A DNA stretch of 64,000 nucleotides from Aureimonas sp. SA4125 (GTDB lineage: Bacteria > Pseudomonadota > Alphaproteobacteria > Rhizobiales > Rhizobiaceae): the NCBI RefSeq assembly GCF_019973775.1, contig NZ_AP025032.1:4904067-4968066 (forward strand), in the 5' to 3' direction. Shown piece by piece: positions 17,738-26,909 of the stretch; the stretch's first letter is position 1, and every line of letters begins with the position of its first letter. Both the position numbers and the translations under genes were made by a program. The notes below the pieces were generated by a model. That model was not told where the DNA came from. It saw only the letters and a program-made list of their open reading frames with translations, and ran no database searches.

Positions 17738-18436
17738 TTGAACGAGCCGCATGGTCTGATCGGGCGCCGCAACGGAGCGGGAAAGCGCGTCGCGACGGGC
17801 AAGTCCGCCGCAGCCTTCACCTCCCTGAAGCGCGAGATCATGCTCGGCGAGCTCGCCGCGGGGCACGCCCTGGTCGAGCTGGACCTTGCGATGCGCTTCG
17901 GCTGCAGCCAGGGCACGGTGCGCGAAGCGCTGCTCCAGCTTCAGGACGAAGGCCTCGTCCAGCGCAACGGGTATCGTGGCACCCAGGTCTCCGATTGTAC
18001 GCTGGAGGAGGCGGTCGAGCTCTTCCGCATCCGCCAGTCCATCGAATGCCGGGGCATTGTCCATGTCCTGCGCCATCCCAGCCGCACGCTGACGGCGGAC
18101 TTGAAGGCCCTCCAGGAAGCCATGGTGGAGGCTGCCAAGGCGGGTGACGAGCTGGAACTCGCCTCCATCGACCGGGAGTTCCACAGTCGAATCTTTGCCG
18201 ATGCCAAGCTCGGCGCACTCGACCCGATCCTGCGGCGCTGCCTCCTTCACAATCACCGCTTCAAGATCTCGCGCTCGGCGGAGGCGCGCGATCTCGTGCA
18301 GACGGCCCAGCGTCACGAACCCATCGTCGCCGCGATCGAAGCCCGGGACCTCGCCGCCGCTTCGGCCGCGCTTTTTCACCATATCGCGACGATCGTGGAT
18401 TTCGGCCCGAACGTCTTTCCGGACCAGATCCAATGA
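17738..18436 (+). CDS. GntR family transcriptional regulator (FadR/FCD subfamily)
   Basis: 232-aa one-component regulator. It has an N-terminal winged helix (about 25-95; LAMRFGCSQGTVREALLQLQDEGLV) and a C-terminal all-helical FCD ligand domain with metal-binding-type residues (DREFHSRIF and later HEPIVAAIEARD). The start is TTG 17738, chosen because AAGGGAGG lies at 17725-17732. It probably represses the locus from the palindrome at 17694-17717 and responds to a carboxylated sugar derivative or intermediate. Its stop overlaps the hydrolase start (ATGA), so it is the first gene of the catabolic operon. Confidence 0.88.
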   Translation: MNEPHGLIGRRNGAGKRVATGKSAAAFTSLKREIMLGELAAGHALVELDLAMRFGCSQGTVREALLQLQDEGLVQRNGYRGTQVSDCTLEEAVELFRIRQSIECRGIVHVLRHPSRTLTADLKALQEAMVEAAKAGDELELASIDREFHSRIFADAKLGALDPILRRCLLHNHRFKISRSAEARDLVQTAQRHEPIVAAIEARDLAAASAALFHHIATIVDFGPNVFPDQIQ

Positions 18437-19410
18437 GCACCGTCGAAGCTCCCCCGGCCTTCGCGACCGAGCTTGCGCCCGAGATGGCTGCGTTGATGGC
18501 TCGGATGGCTGCGGAAGACGGACCGCAGCCGGATCCGACGCTCCTGCAGCCGGCGGAAGGAAGGCGCGTCGCGGAAGAGGGAAACAGGCGCTGGAACGTC
18601 GACCTGCCGCCGATGGAGCGCGTGGGGACGGCCGTCGTGTCCGCGGATGCCGTCCTCGGCTCGGCCGATACCCGTCTCCTGGCGATCGTTCCCCCGAACG
18701 CCGGAGCGGGTGCGATTCTCTTCGTCCATGGCGGCGGTTTCGCCTTCTGCAGCCCGGAAAGTCACGAGCGCTGCGCGCGGGTTCTCGCCACCGAAGCCGG
18801 CTTGCCTGTGATCCTGCCGGATTACCGACTGGCGCCCGAGCATCCCTATCCCGCGGGGCTGCTCGACGTCGTCGCCGCCTGGCGCTCGGCGTTTGCGGCA
18901 ACGGCACGCTTCGGCGTTCGTCCCGGGCCGCTGGTGCTGGCGGGCGACAGCGCCGGCGCCGGCCTTTGCGTCTCGGCGATGCTCCACGAGGCCGGGCGGC
19001 TTCGGGCCGATGCAGCCCTTCTCTTCTACGGCGTCTATGCCGCCGATTTCGAGACGCCGTCCTATCGGATCTTCGCGGACGGGCCGGGCCTCACGCGCGC
19101 GAAGATGCAGCGCTACTGGGCCTACTACCTCGCGGACGAAACGGCGCGTCGGTCGCCGCTCGTATCGCCGCTTCTGGCCGAAGATTCGGCGCTCGCCGCC
19201 CTTCCGCCGCTGCATCTGATGGCGGCCGGCATCGACCCGCTTCTCAGCGACACGCTGGGTCTGGAGGCGCGGCTTGCCGCTTGCGGCCGGACGGAGCGCA
19301 CGACGATCGTACCGGGAGTCGTGCACGGCTTCCTGCAGATGAGCAACGAACTACCCCAGGCGCGGGAGGCGCTGGGGCGGGCGGCGGATTTTGTCCGCGG
19401 CCTTTCCTGA
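18433..19410 (+). CDS. Alpha/beta hydrolase (hormone-sensitive lipase family esterase)
   Basis: 325-aa cytoplasmic esterase. It has the oxyanion-hole motif HGGG (LFVHGGGFAF, near 95-104), the nucleophile in GDSAGA (near 173-178), the acid in AGIDPLLSD and the His in VVHGFLQM, so the HSL-family triad is complete. Placed between a regulator and a sugar uptake operon, it may remove an acyl or lactone group from the imported carbohydrate; this role is inference. The start ATG 18433 overlaps the regulator stop. Confidence 0.85.
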   Translation: MSTVEAPPAFATELAPEMAALMARMAAEDGPQPDPTLLQPAEGRRVAEEGNRRWNVDLPPMERVGTAVVSADAVLGSADTRLLAIVPPNAGAGAILFVHGGGFAFCSPESHERCARVLATEAGLPVILPDYRLAPEHPYPAGLLDVVAAWRSAFAATARFGVRPGPLVLAGDSAGAGLCVSAMLHEAGRLRADAALLFYGVYAADFETPSYRIFADGPGLTRAKMQRYWAYYLADETARRSPLVSPLLAEDSALAALPPLHLMAAGIDPLLSDTLGLEARLAACGRTERTTIVPGVVHGFLQMSNELPQAREALGRAADFVRGLS

Positions 19411-19432
19411 AAAACGAATGGGAGGAATGATT

Positions 19433-20632
19433 ATGAAAAGTCTGAAACTTCTTGCCGGGGCGCTTGCCCTCTTCACATCGCTCGGCGCCTCGATGGCGCA
19501 AGCGGAGACGGTGCGCTTCTGGTACCATTTCGACAATCCCGAGAACCCGATGTCGGCTCTCGTCACGAAGTTCCAGACGGCCAACCCCGATATCCAGATC
19601 GAGGCCGAGAACGTCCCCTGGAACAGCTATTACGACAATCTCTACACCGCGCTCGTCGGCGGCAACGCCCCGGACGCGGCGATGGTGAAGCTCTTTGCCC
19701 AGCCGCGCCTGATCGAGATGGGCGCGCTGGAGCCTCTGGGCGGGCGCATCGACGCCTGGCCCGGCAAGGCCGAGCTTCTCGACAATCTGTTGCCCCTCAA
19801 CGCCGGACCGGACGGCAGCGCCTACTATCTCCCCATCCAGTACGTCGTCCTTTACCTCTACTACCGCACCGACCTCTTCGAGGCAGCCGGCCTGCAGCCC
19901 CCGAAAACCTGCGAGGAGTTCCGTACCGCCGCCAGGACCCTGACCAAGGCGCCCGACACTTACGGCTTCGGCTTTCGCGGCGGAAAGGGCGGCTGGGATC
20001 AGTGGGGCTCGTTCGTCCTTTCGCGGGGCGCCGAGCTGAAGCCAGGCGGGCTCGACAATCCTCAGGCGATCGCCGCCAACGAGTGGCTGGTCGACATGTT
20101 CACCAAGGACAAGTCGATCCCGCCCTCCTCGCCGAACGACGGCTTCCAGGAGATCATCGGCGCCTTCAAGTCCGGCAAGACGGCCATGACGATCCACCAT
20201 ATCGGCTCGTCCAAGGATCTCGTCGCGGCGCTCGGCGACAAGGTATCGGCGGTGCCGGTACCCCAGTGCGACGGGAAGGCCTGGACATCCTATGGCGACG
20301 AGTCGCTGGCAATCTTCGCCGATTCGCAAGTGAAGGACGCGGCCTGGAAGTGGATCTCTTTCCTGGCCGAGCCGGAGAACAACGTTGAGTTCGTCAAGGC
20401 GACCAACCAGCTGCCGGTGACGAAGACGGGTTCTGCCGGCTGGGCCGGACACGAGAAGCGCTTCGTGGATGCCACGCTCGCCTCGCTGCCCTTCGCGGCG
20501 GTCCTGCCGCAGTCTTCCGCGACGGCCGATTTCGTCAACACCGAATGGCAGGCCTCGATGCAGCAGGCGATGACCGGCCAGATCACCCCGGCCGAGATGA
20601 TGAAGAAGCTGCAGGCGCTCTTCGCCGAATAG
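19433..20632 (+). CDS. Extracellular sugar-binding protein (CUT1, family 1)
   Basis: 399-aa precursor, start ATG 19433 six bases after GGGAGGA. The signal peptide covers residues 1-25 (KSLKLLAGALALFTSLG, cleavage after AQA). The mature protein is a MalE/UgpB-type receptor: TVRFWYHFDNPENP, NAPDAAMVKLFAQPRLIE, LPIQYVVLYLYYRTDLFEAA and a late QASMQQAMTGQITPAEMMKK. It initiates the transport part of the operon. A 10-bp stem-loop follows the stop codon. The nature of the glycoside or sugar is unknown. Confidence 0.9.
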   Translation: MKSLKLLAGALALFTSLGASMAQAETVRFWYHFDNPENPMSALVTKFQTANPDIQIEAENVPWNSYYDNLYTALVGGNAPDAAMVKLFAQPRLIEMGALEPLGGRIDAWPGKAELLDNLLPLNAGPDGSAYYLPIQYVVLYLYYRTDLFEAAGLQPPKTCEEFRTAARTLTKAPDTYGFGFRGGKGGWDQWGSFVLSRGAELKPGGLDNPQAIAANEWLVDMFTKDKSIPPSSPNDGFQEIIGAFKSGKTAMTIHHIGSSKDLVAALGDKVSAVPVPQCDGKAWTSYGDESLAIFADSQVKDAAWKWISFLAEPENNVEFVKATNQLPVTKTGSAGWAGHEKRFVDATLASLPFAAVLPQSSATADFVNTEWQASMQQAMTGQITPAEMMKKLQALFAE

Positions 20633-20646
20633 CCGCTTCCCAACCT

Positions 20647-20669
20647 GGGCGCCGGAGCCTCCGGTGCCC
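20647..20669 (+). other. Stem-loop after CUT1 binding-protein gene
   Basis: GGGCGCCGGA (20647-20656) and TCCGGTGCCC (20660-20669) form ten consecutive pairs with one G-T around a three-base loop. There is no T-run; likely an mRNA-stabilising or partial read-through structure. Confidence 0.65.
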
Positions 20670-20700
20670 ATCCTCTCGGTCGATCCGAAGGCGCATCTCC

Positions 20701-21623
20701 ATGTCCACGCTTCAAGACATATCCGCGTTGGAAGGCGCGCCGCGACGGCGCTTCTCGCGCGAGGGGCTGACGCCCTACGCGCTTCTGGCGCCGGCGGTCC
20801 TCGTCGTTCTCGTCGTCGTCTTCCTGCCGATGGCGGAAGCGGTGATGACGAGCTTCTACGAACTGATCCTGTTTCGCCCCAATGCGAGCCACTTCGTCGG
20901 GCTCGCCAATTACCTCAAGCTCTATGCCGATCCCGTCTTCTGGGAAGCGCTCGGCAACACCGCGCTTTGGATCGGCCTCACCGTGCCGCTGCAGATGGGG
21001 CTGGGGCTCCTCGCGGCCATTCTCCTGAATCGCGAGTTCGCCTGGCGGGGTCTCGCCCGCGCGCTCGTCATCATTCCCTGGGCGCTGCCGAGCGTGGTGA
21101 TCGCGTTGATGTGGCGCTGGATCTACGATCCCAATATCGGCGTCCTCAACGATCTTCTCCTCTATCTCTCCGTCATCACCGCGGCCGTGCCATGGCTCGC
21201 CGATCCCGACATCGCGATCTATGCCATCATCGCCACGCTGACCTGGCAGGGCTTTCCGTTCTTCGCCGTGATGATCCTTGCGGCCCTCCAGGGCATCCCG
21301 AAGAGCCAGTACGAAGCCGCCTCGATCGACGGCGCCAGCGCCTGGCGTCAGTTCCGCCACATCACCTTGCCCGGCATCGCCCCCGTACTCGCCACCGCCG
21401 GACTGCTCCGGGTCATCTGGGTGGCGAACTCGATGGACGTCATCTTTGTCATGACCGGCGGCGGCCCCGGCTACGCTACGACGACGCTGCCGCTCTACGC
21501 CTTCGTGAAGGCGCGCCAGAACCTCGACTTCGGCTACGGCTCCGCGATCGCAGTGACCTTCACGCTCATTCTTGGCTCCGTCGTCGCGATCTACATCGCC
21601 CGCACGATGCGGGAGGTCGAACG

Positions 21624-21627
<4 letters not shown>
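20701..21627 (+). CDS. Sugar ABC transporter permease (CUT1, MalF-like)
   Basis: 308-aa inner-membrane protein with six expected helices. The first is at residues 25-45 (YALLAPAVLVVLVVVFLP), and the EAA loop EAASIDGASAWRQFRHITLPGI (about 213-234) docks on the ATPase. The start ATG at 20701 lies after the intergenic stem-loop. The gene overlaps the next permease by four bases. It pairs with the permease at 21624 and probably uses the divergently encoded ATPase at 16582-17661. Confidence 0.92.
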
Positions 21628-22458
<831 letters not shown>

Positions 22459-22509
22459 CGCACGCCGCCATCCGAACTTCCCGTCCCTCCGCCAAGGAAA
22501 GATTGCCTC

Positions 22510-23391
22510 ATGAACCCGGTCGGGTTGATCTCCATGCAATATGCGAGGCCTTTCACGGCCGAGCATTTCCCGCTTTTTGTCAGGATGAAGAAGCTCGGCT
22601 TCGATTTCGTCGAACTGCTCGTTCCCGAGCCCGGCGAACTCGACACGCGCGAGACGGCCAAGGCGCTTTCCGATGCCGGCCTCGGCGTCGTGCTCGCCGC
22701 GCGCGTCAATCTCCAGCGCAACCTTTCCTCGGCCGAGCCGGACGCCCATCGGGGCGGTGTCGACTATCTGCGCTACACCGTCGACTGCGCCATCGAGCTC
22801 GGCGCCACGATCGTCGGCGGGCCGCTCACGGGGAATCCCCTCGTCTTTGCCGGACGCCCGCCCGCACCGGTGACGGAAGAGGAGCGGCTGGCCCGCAAGG
22901 CCCGCTGCGTCGAAGGCCTGAAAGCCGCCGGCGCCCATGCGGCCGGAACGGGCGTGACGCTTGCCGTCGAGCCGCTGAACCGCTTCGAAAGCGATGTCCT
23001 CTGCACGACGCAGCAGGCGATCGAGTTGCTCGACGCCGTCGATCACCCGTCCGTCCAGCTGATGCTCGACACCTTCCACATGGCGATGGAGGAAGCGTCC
23101 ATCGCCGAGGCGATTCTCCTTGGCGGGGCGCGCATCCGGCACTTCCAGGCCAACGAGAACCATCGCGGCTTTCCCGGAACCGGCTCGGTCGACTGGGTGT
23201 CTGTCTTCCGCGCTCTCCACGAGGTCGGCTATCGCGGTCCCATCTCGCTGGAACCGTTCCGCCGGAACGACGACCGCTTCGGCGTGCCGTTCGCGCAGTG
23301 GCGCCCGCCGCACGAAGACGAAAGCGAGCGGCTCGCCGCCAGCGCGGCGTTCATAAAGTCTCACCTCGCACTGACGGAATTCAGACGATGA
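22510..23391 (+). CDS. Sugar phosphate isomerase/epimerase (AP endonuclease 2-like TIM barrel)
   Basis: 293-aa TIM-barrel protein of the xylose-isomerase-like / ketose 3-epimerase group. Four metal ligands can be assigned in the expected strands: Glu in AVEPLNRFE, Asp in MLDTFHM, a His near IRHFQANENH and Glu in ISLEPFR. D-tagatose/D-psicose 3-epimerases and inosose isomerases have this pattern. It follows the transport genes and precedes, with a four-base overlap, an oxidoreductase. The pair probably epimerises and oxidises the imported sugar. Substrate unknown. Confidence 0.83.
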   Translation: MNPVGLISMQYARPFTAEHFPLFVRMKKLGFDFVELLVPEPGELDTRETAKALSDAGLGVVLAARVNLQRNLSSAEPDAHRGGVDYLRYTVDCAIELGATIVGGPLTGNPLVFAGRPPAPVTEEERLARKARCVEGLKAAGAHAAGTGVTLAVEPLNRFESDVLCTTQQAIELLDAVDHPSVQLMLDTFHMAMEEASIAEAILLGGARIRHFQANENHRGFPGTGSVDWVSVFRALHEVGYRGPISLEPFRRNDDRFGVPFAQWRPPHEDESERLAASAAFIKSHLALTEFRR

Positions 23392-24383
23392 CACTTCGGA
23401 TCGGTTGGATCGGCTGCGGCCTTCATGCAACGCAGATGCTGCTGCCGCAGCTCCTGCGTCACGACGTGGAGATCGCCGCGCTCTGCGATATCGACGCCGA
23501 TCGCCTGAAGGTGGCGGGGCGTCAGTTCGGCGTCTCCACGTTGACCTCGGATGCGCATGCGCTCATCGCCACGAGCGGCCTCGACGCGATCGGAATGGCC
23601 GTCGGCCCGGACCAGCATCTCACCTTCGGCAAGGCGGCACTGCAGAAGGGCCTTCCCGTCTTCATGGAAAAGCCGCCCTCCGGCTCGGCCGCGGGGGCGC
23701 GCGAGCTCGCGGAGGCTTCGCGGCGCTCGGGCAAGCCGCTCCTGGTCGGCTTCATGAAACGCTATTCTGTCGGCAACAAGATTGCCCACAACGTATTGAA
23801 GTCCGGCCGCTTCGGCGATGTGCTCGGCCTGACCGGCTACTACATGACAGCGCCCGGCTACTTCACCGGCAACGTCGACTATACCGGGTTCCTGTTGCAC
23901 CATTGCGTCCACTACATGGACCTGGTCTCGCATCTCGTTTCGCCGGTCACGAAGATCACGGCCCGCAAGGTCGAGAAAACCCCTGGCCACATCCTCTTCC
24001 ATGTCGGCTTTGACTTCGAATGCGGGGCGATTGGCACGGTCGTCATGGGCACGGTCCAGTCTCGCGGCACACCCGTCGAGCGCATCGAGATCATGGGAGA
24101 CCATCAGCGCCTCGAGATCGATGACGTGGTCGAGGTGCGCTGGCACCGCAATCCGCCCTTCAAGGTGTCCGATCCCGCCGCGACGCTTCTCGACGCGGAA
24201 GACTCGCTCACATGGAAGCCGAACTTCACCGCCGCCGCCAACGAGGATTACAAGGGCTATCATGCTCTCCTGGCGGACGTGGTCCCCGGCCTCCTGGGCG
24301 AGGCGACACCGGCGCCGACGATTCATGACGGTGTCATTGCCATGGAACGTCTGGAGGAAATGCGGCGCCAGCTTGCAATCTAG
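23388..24383 (+). CDS. Gfo/Idh/MocA family oxidoreductase
   Basis: 331-aa NAD(P)-dependent sugar or cyclitol dehydrogenase. The Rossmann loop is IGWIGCGLHAT (residues 4-14), the family motif EKP occurs in VFMEKPPSGS, and the catalytic region contains HHCVHYMDL, with His residues in the usual place. The C-terminal half is the beta-sheet dimer domain. It ends the CUT1 operon and is translationally coupled to the isomerase gene. It acts in the cytoplasm; the sugar is not predictable. Confidence 0.87.
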   Translation: MTLRIGWIGCGLHATQMLLPQLLRHDVEIAALCDIDADRLKVAGRQFGVSTLTSDAHALIATSGLDAIGMAVGPDQHLTFGKAALQKGLPVFMEKPPSGSAAGARELAEASRRSGKPLLVGFMKRYSVGNKIAHNVLKSGRFGDVLGLTGYYMTAPGYFTGNVDYTGFLLHHCVHYMDLVSHLVSPVTKITARKVEKTPGHILFHVGFDFECGAIGTVVMGTVQSRGTPVERIEIMGDHQRLEIDDVVEVRWHRNPPFKVSDPAATLLDAEDSLTWKPNFTAAANEDYKGYHALLADVVPGLLGEATPAPTIHDGVIAMERLEEMRRQLAI

Positions 24384-24390
24384 GTCCAAA

Positions 24391-24726
24391 AGCACAGGGG
24401 AAGCCATCGCTGGACCAGCATTTCGCTGAAGGCCTCGACGCTCATCCGGGCGCGCATGCTCTCGCGGCGCAGCCGGGCGATCTCGTCGGATACCTTCTCG
24501 GAGGTGACGATCTGCACCACCTCAGAAGCGCTTCGGCAGCGTCGGCATAGGCTGGAAGCAGGCCCGCGGGATCGCGGTGTACCGGTTCCAGCGTAATGCC
24601 GAGCGCCGGATCCGCCGACAGTTCGCGACAGGCGAGCAGGGCACCGTTCAGCATTGACTGACCGAGCGCCCCGTAGGAGCCGGCCGTCGACAGGATCAAG
24701 CCGATCTGGTGCGTGCGCCTTGTCAT
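24391..24726 (-). pseudogene. Decayed fragment of an AmiC/FmdD-type ABC substrate-binding protein
   Basis: From ATG 24726 the minus strand reads 69 residues that match the N-terminus of amide/urea-type binding proteins (AmiC, FmdD, UrtA class): IGLILSTAGSYGALGQSMLN, then GALLACRELSADPALGI and LEPVHRDPAG. Homology stops at 24520. In another frame the coding-like sequence VVQIVTSEKVSDEIARLRRE continues to about 24391; I do not recognise it. No signal peptide, C-terminal lobe, ATPase or permease follows. It reads as a deletion scar that removed an amide-uptake system and joined two gene ends. The assignment of the first part is fairly confident, that of the second part open. Confidence 0.6.
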
Positions 24727-25016
24727 CGTCGTCCAAACCCAAAAAGCCCCCTCAGCTTGGATGCTGGGTGGCGACGGTGCCGATGTGAGTGAAAGCTTGT
24801 CGAATTCCGTGGCGCGATGTGGCAGCTCTGCCCGACGCCTAGGATTTAAGCCGACGCGCGTTGCCGGGGGTGTCAATCGCCCATTCGGATGCCCGGCGCC
24901 GTTTTTCGCAAGGTGGATCCTTCCCGATGTTCTGCCGCTTGCCAAGCTGGCGCAAATGCGAAAACTTGTGCTGGCTTGCTGCCTCGATCATCTGAAGCGG
25001 GCGAAGATCGCACGCC

Positions 25017-25064
25017 CCCACCCGCGCCACGTCCCGCCCGCGCCACGTCCCACCCGCGCCACGT
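25017..25064. repeat. Three 16-bp tandem repeats before the SDR start
   Basis: CCCACCCGCGCCACGT occurs at 25017-25032, as CCCGCCCGCGCCACGT at 25033-25048, and again exactly at 25049-25064, 12 bp before the ATG. Copy-number change here would alter the leader of the SDR gene. Confidence 0.9.
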
Positions 25065-25076
25065 AAGGTATCTGCC

Positions 25077-25838
25077 ATGGATCTCGGCTTGAAGGGCCTC
25101 AAAGCACTCGTCACCGGCGGCACCAAAGGGATTGGCTGGGCCATTGCCGAAACGCTTGCCCGGGAAGGCTGCGACGTCGCAATCTGCGCGCGCAATGCCG
25201 GGGAGGTGGCGGCCGCGGCCGACAGGCTGGGAGCTTTCGGCGGCCGGGCCACCGGCGCCGTGGTGGACGTGTCCGACGGGCCGGCTCTGAAGGCGTGGGT
25301 CGCCGAGGTTGGTGCGGACTTCGGCGGCGTCGACATTGTCGTCGCAAATGTCAGCGCTCTTTCCATCGGGGCTGAAGAAGAGAGCTGGAACAAGGAATTC
25401 CAGACCGATCTGATGGGCACCGTTCGCCTCGTCGAAGCCGCGATGCCCTTTCTAGAGAAGAGCGGGAAGGGGTCGATCGTCACAGTTTCCAGCGTGTCCG
25501 GCCGCGAGATCGACTTCACCGCCGGGCCATACGGCACGATGAAGGCGGCCATAATCCATTACACCCAAGGGTTGGCCTACCAGCTTGCCGCCAAGGGTAT
25601 CCGCGCGAATACGGCCTCGCCCGGCAATACCAAATTTCCCGGCGGCATCTGGGATCAGATCGAGACGGGCAACCCGAAACTCTTCGCAGAGTCGCTCGCC
25701 CTCAACCCCACGGGACGGATGGCGACGCCGCAGGAAATCGCCAACGGCGTCGTGTTTCTCGCTTCGCCTGCGGCCAGCTTCGTCAGCGGCACGAACCTCG
25801 TCATCGACGGCGCGCTGACGCGTGGGGTCCAGTTCTGA
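25077..25838 (+). CDS. Short-chain dehydrogenase/reductase
   Basis: 253-aa classical SDR. The cofactor loop is GGTKGIG (residues 14-20), the structural NVSALS replaces NNAG, the catalytic triad is Ser in VSSVSG, Tyr and Lys in GPYGTMK, and the end GTNLVIDGALTRGVQF is typical. Arg in ICARN after strand 2 suggests NADP(H). The start is ATG 25077, although the ribosome binding site (AAGG, 25065-25068) is modest and lies just after a tandem repeat. Context gives no substrate. Confidence 0.88.
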   Translation: MDLGLKGLKALVTGGTKGIGWAIAETLAREGCDVAICARNAGEVAAAADRLGAFGGRATGAVVDVSDGPALKAWVAEVGADFGGVDIVVANVSALSIGAEEESWNKEFQTDLMGTVRLVEAAMPFLEKSGKGSIVTVSSVSGREIDFTAGPYGTMKAAIIHYTQGLAYQLAAKGIRANTASPGNTKFPGGIWDQIETGNPKLFAESLALNPTGRMATPQEIANGVVFLASPAASFVSGTNLVIDGALTRGVQF

Positions 25839-26087
25839 AGTGCGCCTTTGCCGGGGCCGATTCCGGTGCGACAGAACGTCTCCGAGCGACCCAGAAGAGC
25901 CAAGGCGGGCACTCTGCGATCGGCTGTGACGAATGTCAGCGATGAGGTGTGAGCCCACTCACGTCGAGCGCCCGAAATGGGCGCAGCGCGGTCCCTTGTT
26001 TCTGTTTCCTGCACTGGAGTTCGGGGCCGGCGATCAAGTTTTGAGACCCACCCGGTTGGGGACGCCAGCCGAGCCCACGGTTGGAGT

Positions 26088-26753
26088 CTACGGCCCGTTC
26101 CCCAGAATTCCAGCAAGCTCGAAAAACTTCACGGCGTCGTTGATGTCGGCCTGGATGGCGGTATCGGCCGCGTCGCCGTCCCCCTCCTCGATCGCCCGCA
26201 GGATGTCGTAGTGGTGACGGATCATCGCCTCCCCGCCGAGTTCGTAGACTGACGCGATCAGGGGACCCATGCGAAGCCAGAGGCTCTGGATCATGCCACG
26301 CAGCACCGGCAGGCCGGCGGCTTCGCAGATGCTGAAGTGGAATTCGCGGTTCAGGCGCACCGCCGCGGCAATATTTCCGGCCGATCGTGCCCGCTCGTTG
26401 TCTGCAACGACCCCGGCAAGGGCGAGGAGGCCCGGCCGATCGATGTTCTGGGCCGCCAGCCGCGCTGCCAGCCCTTCGAGCCGCAACCGGATCAATCGGA
26501 CCTCGTCCAGCTGCCGCGCCGTCATTCGCGGCACCCGGATATCTTTCGGGCCACGCCACTCCAGCGCATGTGCCTCGACCAGGCGCAGGATCGCGTCCCG
26601 TACCGGTGTGACGCTGACGCCGAACTGGTCCGACAGCGTCCGGATGCGCAGCTTGTCGTCCGGTTTCAGCGCCCCCTCGGTCAGCGCGAGCGCAAGCCTG
26701 GCGTAGACGCCTTCGTACAGGCTGCTGCGGTCGATTGGCTGAAAGTCACTCAT
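26088..26753 (-). CDS. GntR family transcriptional regulator (FCD type)
   Basis: 221-aa regulator with N-terminal winged helix (about 5-75; LSDQFGVSVTPVRDAILRLVEA as recognition region) and C-terminal FCD helical ligand domain with metal-type residues (LNREFHFSICEA, RHHYDILRAIEEGD). The start was placed at ATG 26753 (MSDFQPIDRSSLYEGV), where family homology begins; the frame extends upstream without similarity. It is divergent from the kinase/phospholyase pair, and a 19-bp palindrome at 26831-26849 lies between them, so it most likely controls that pair. Confidence 0.87.
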   Translation of the reverse strand: MSDFQPIDRSSLYEGVYARLALALTEGALKPDDKLRIRTLSDQFGVSVTPVRDAILRLVEAHALEWRGPKDIRVPRMTARQLDEVRLIRLRLEGLAARLAAQNIDRPGLLALAGVVADNERARSAGNIAAAVRLNREFHFSICEAAGLPVLRGMIQSLWLRMGPLIASVYELGGEAMIRHHYDILRAIEEGDGDAADTAIQADINDAVKFFELAGILGNGP

Positions 26754-26830
26754 TGCTCGGCTCCACGACCATCCCTGCCCACATCGTCGACAAATGGGAA
26801 GCCTGCCCCATCGTCCGTTCGCTGCCGTTC

Positions 26831-26849
26831 TTGACGCATCATGCATCAA
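26831..26849. promoter_or_regulatory. 19-bp palindromic operator candidate for the GntR regulator
   Basis: TTGACGCATCATGCATCAA is an inverted repeat of form TTGA-N-GCAT-N-ATGC-N-TCAA: all paired positions match except one symmetric pair. It is centred between divergent gntR and the kinase gene. It overlaps an alternative ATG at 26841, which argues for the later kinase start. Confidence 0.65.
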
Positions 26850-26909
26850 AAGACTATCGTCGTCATGGTCTCGCATGGCGCACGCAGTCGCTTGTTTTCT
26901 GGAATCCCT

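Larger units (their letters stand above)
24384..25076. other. 693-bp region with gene debris and tandem repeats
   Basis: Contains no intact gene: only the substrate-binding-protein remnant (24391-24726), then about 290 bp without recognisable features, and a triple 16-bp tandem repeat directly before the SDR gene. Confidence 0.65.

Noticed and set aside
25968..25984. GCGCCC-GAAAT-GGGCGC hairpin between the SDR and GntR genes as a terminator
   Set aside because: Six pairs only, and no T-run on either strand; chance occurrence is likely at this GC content.
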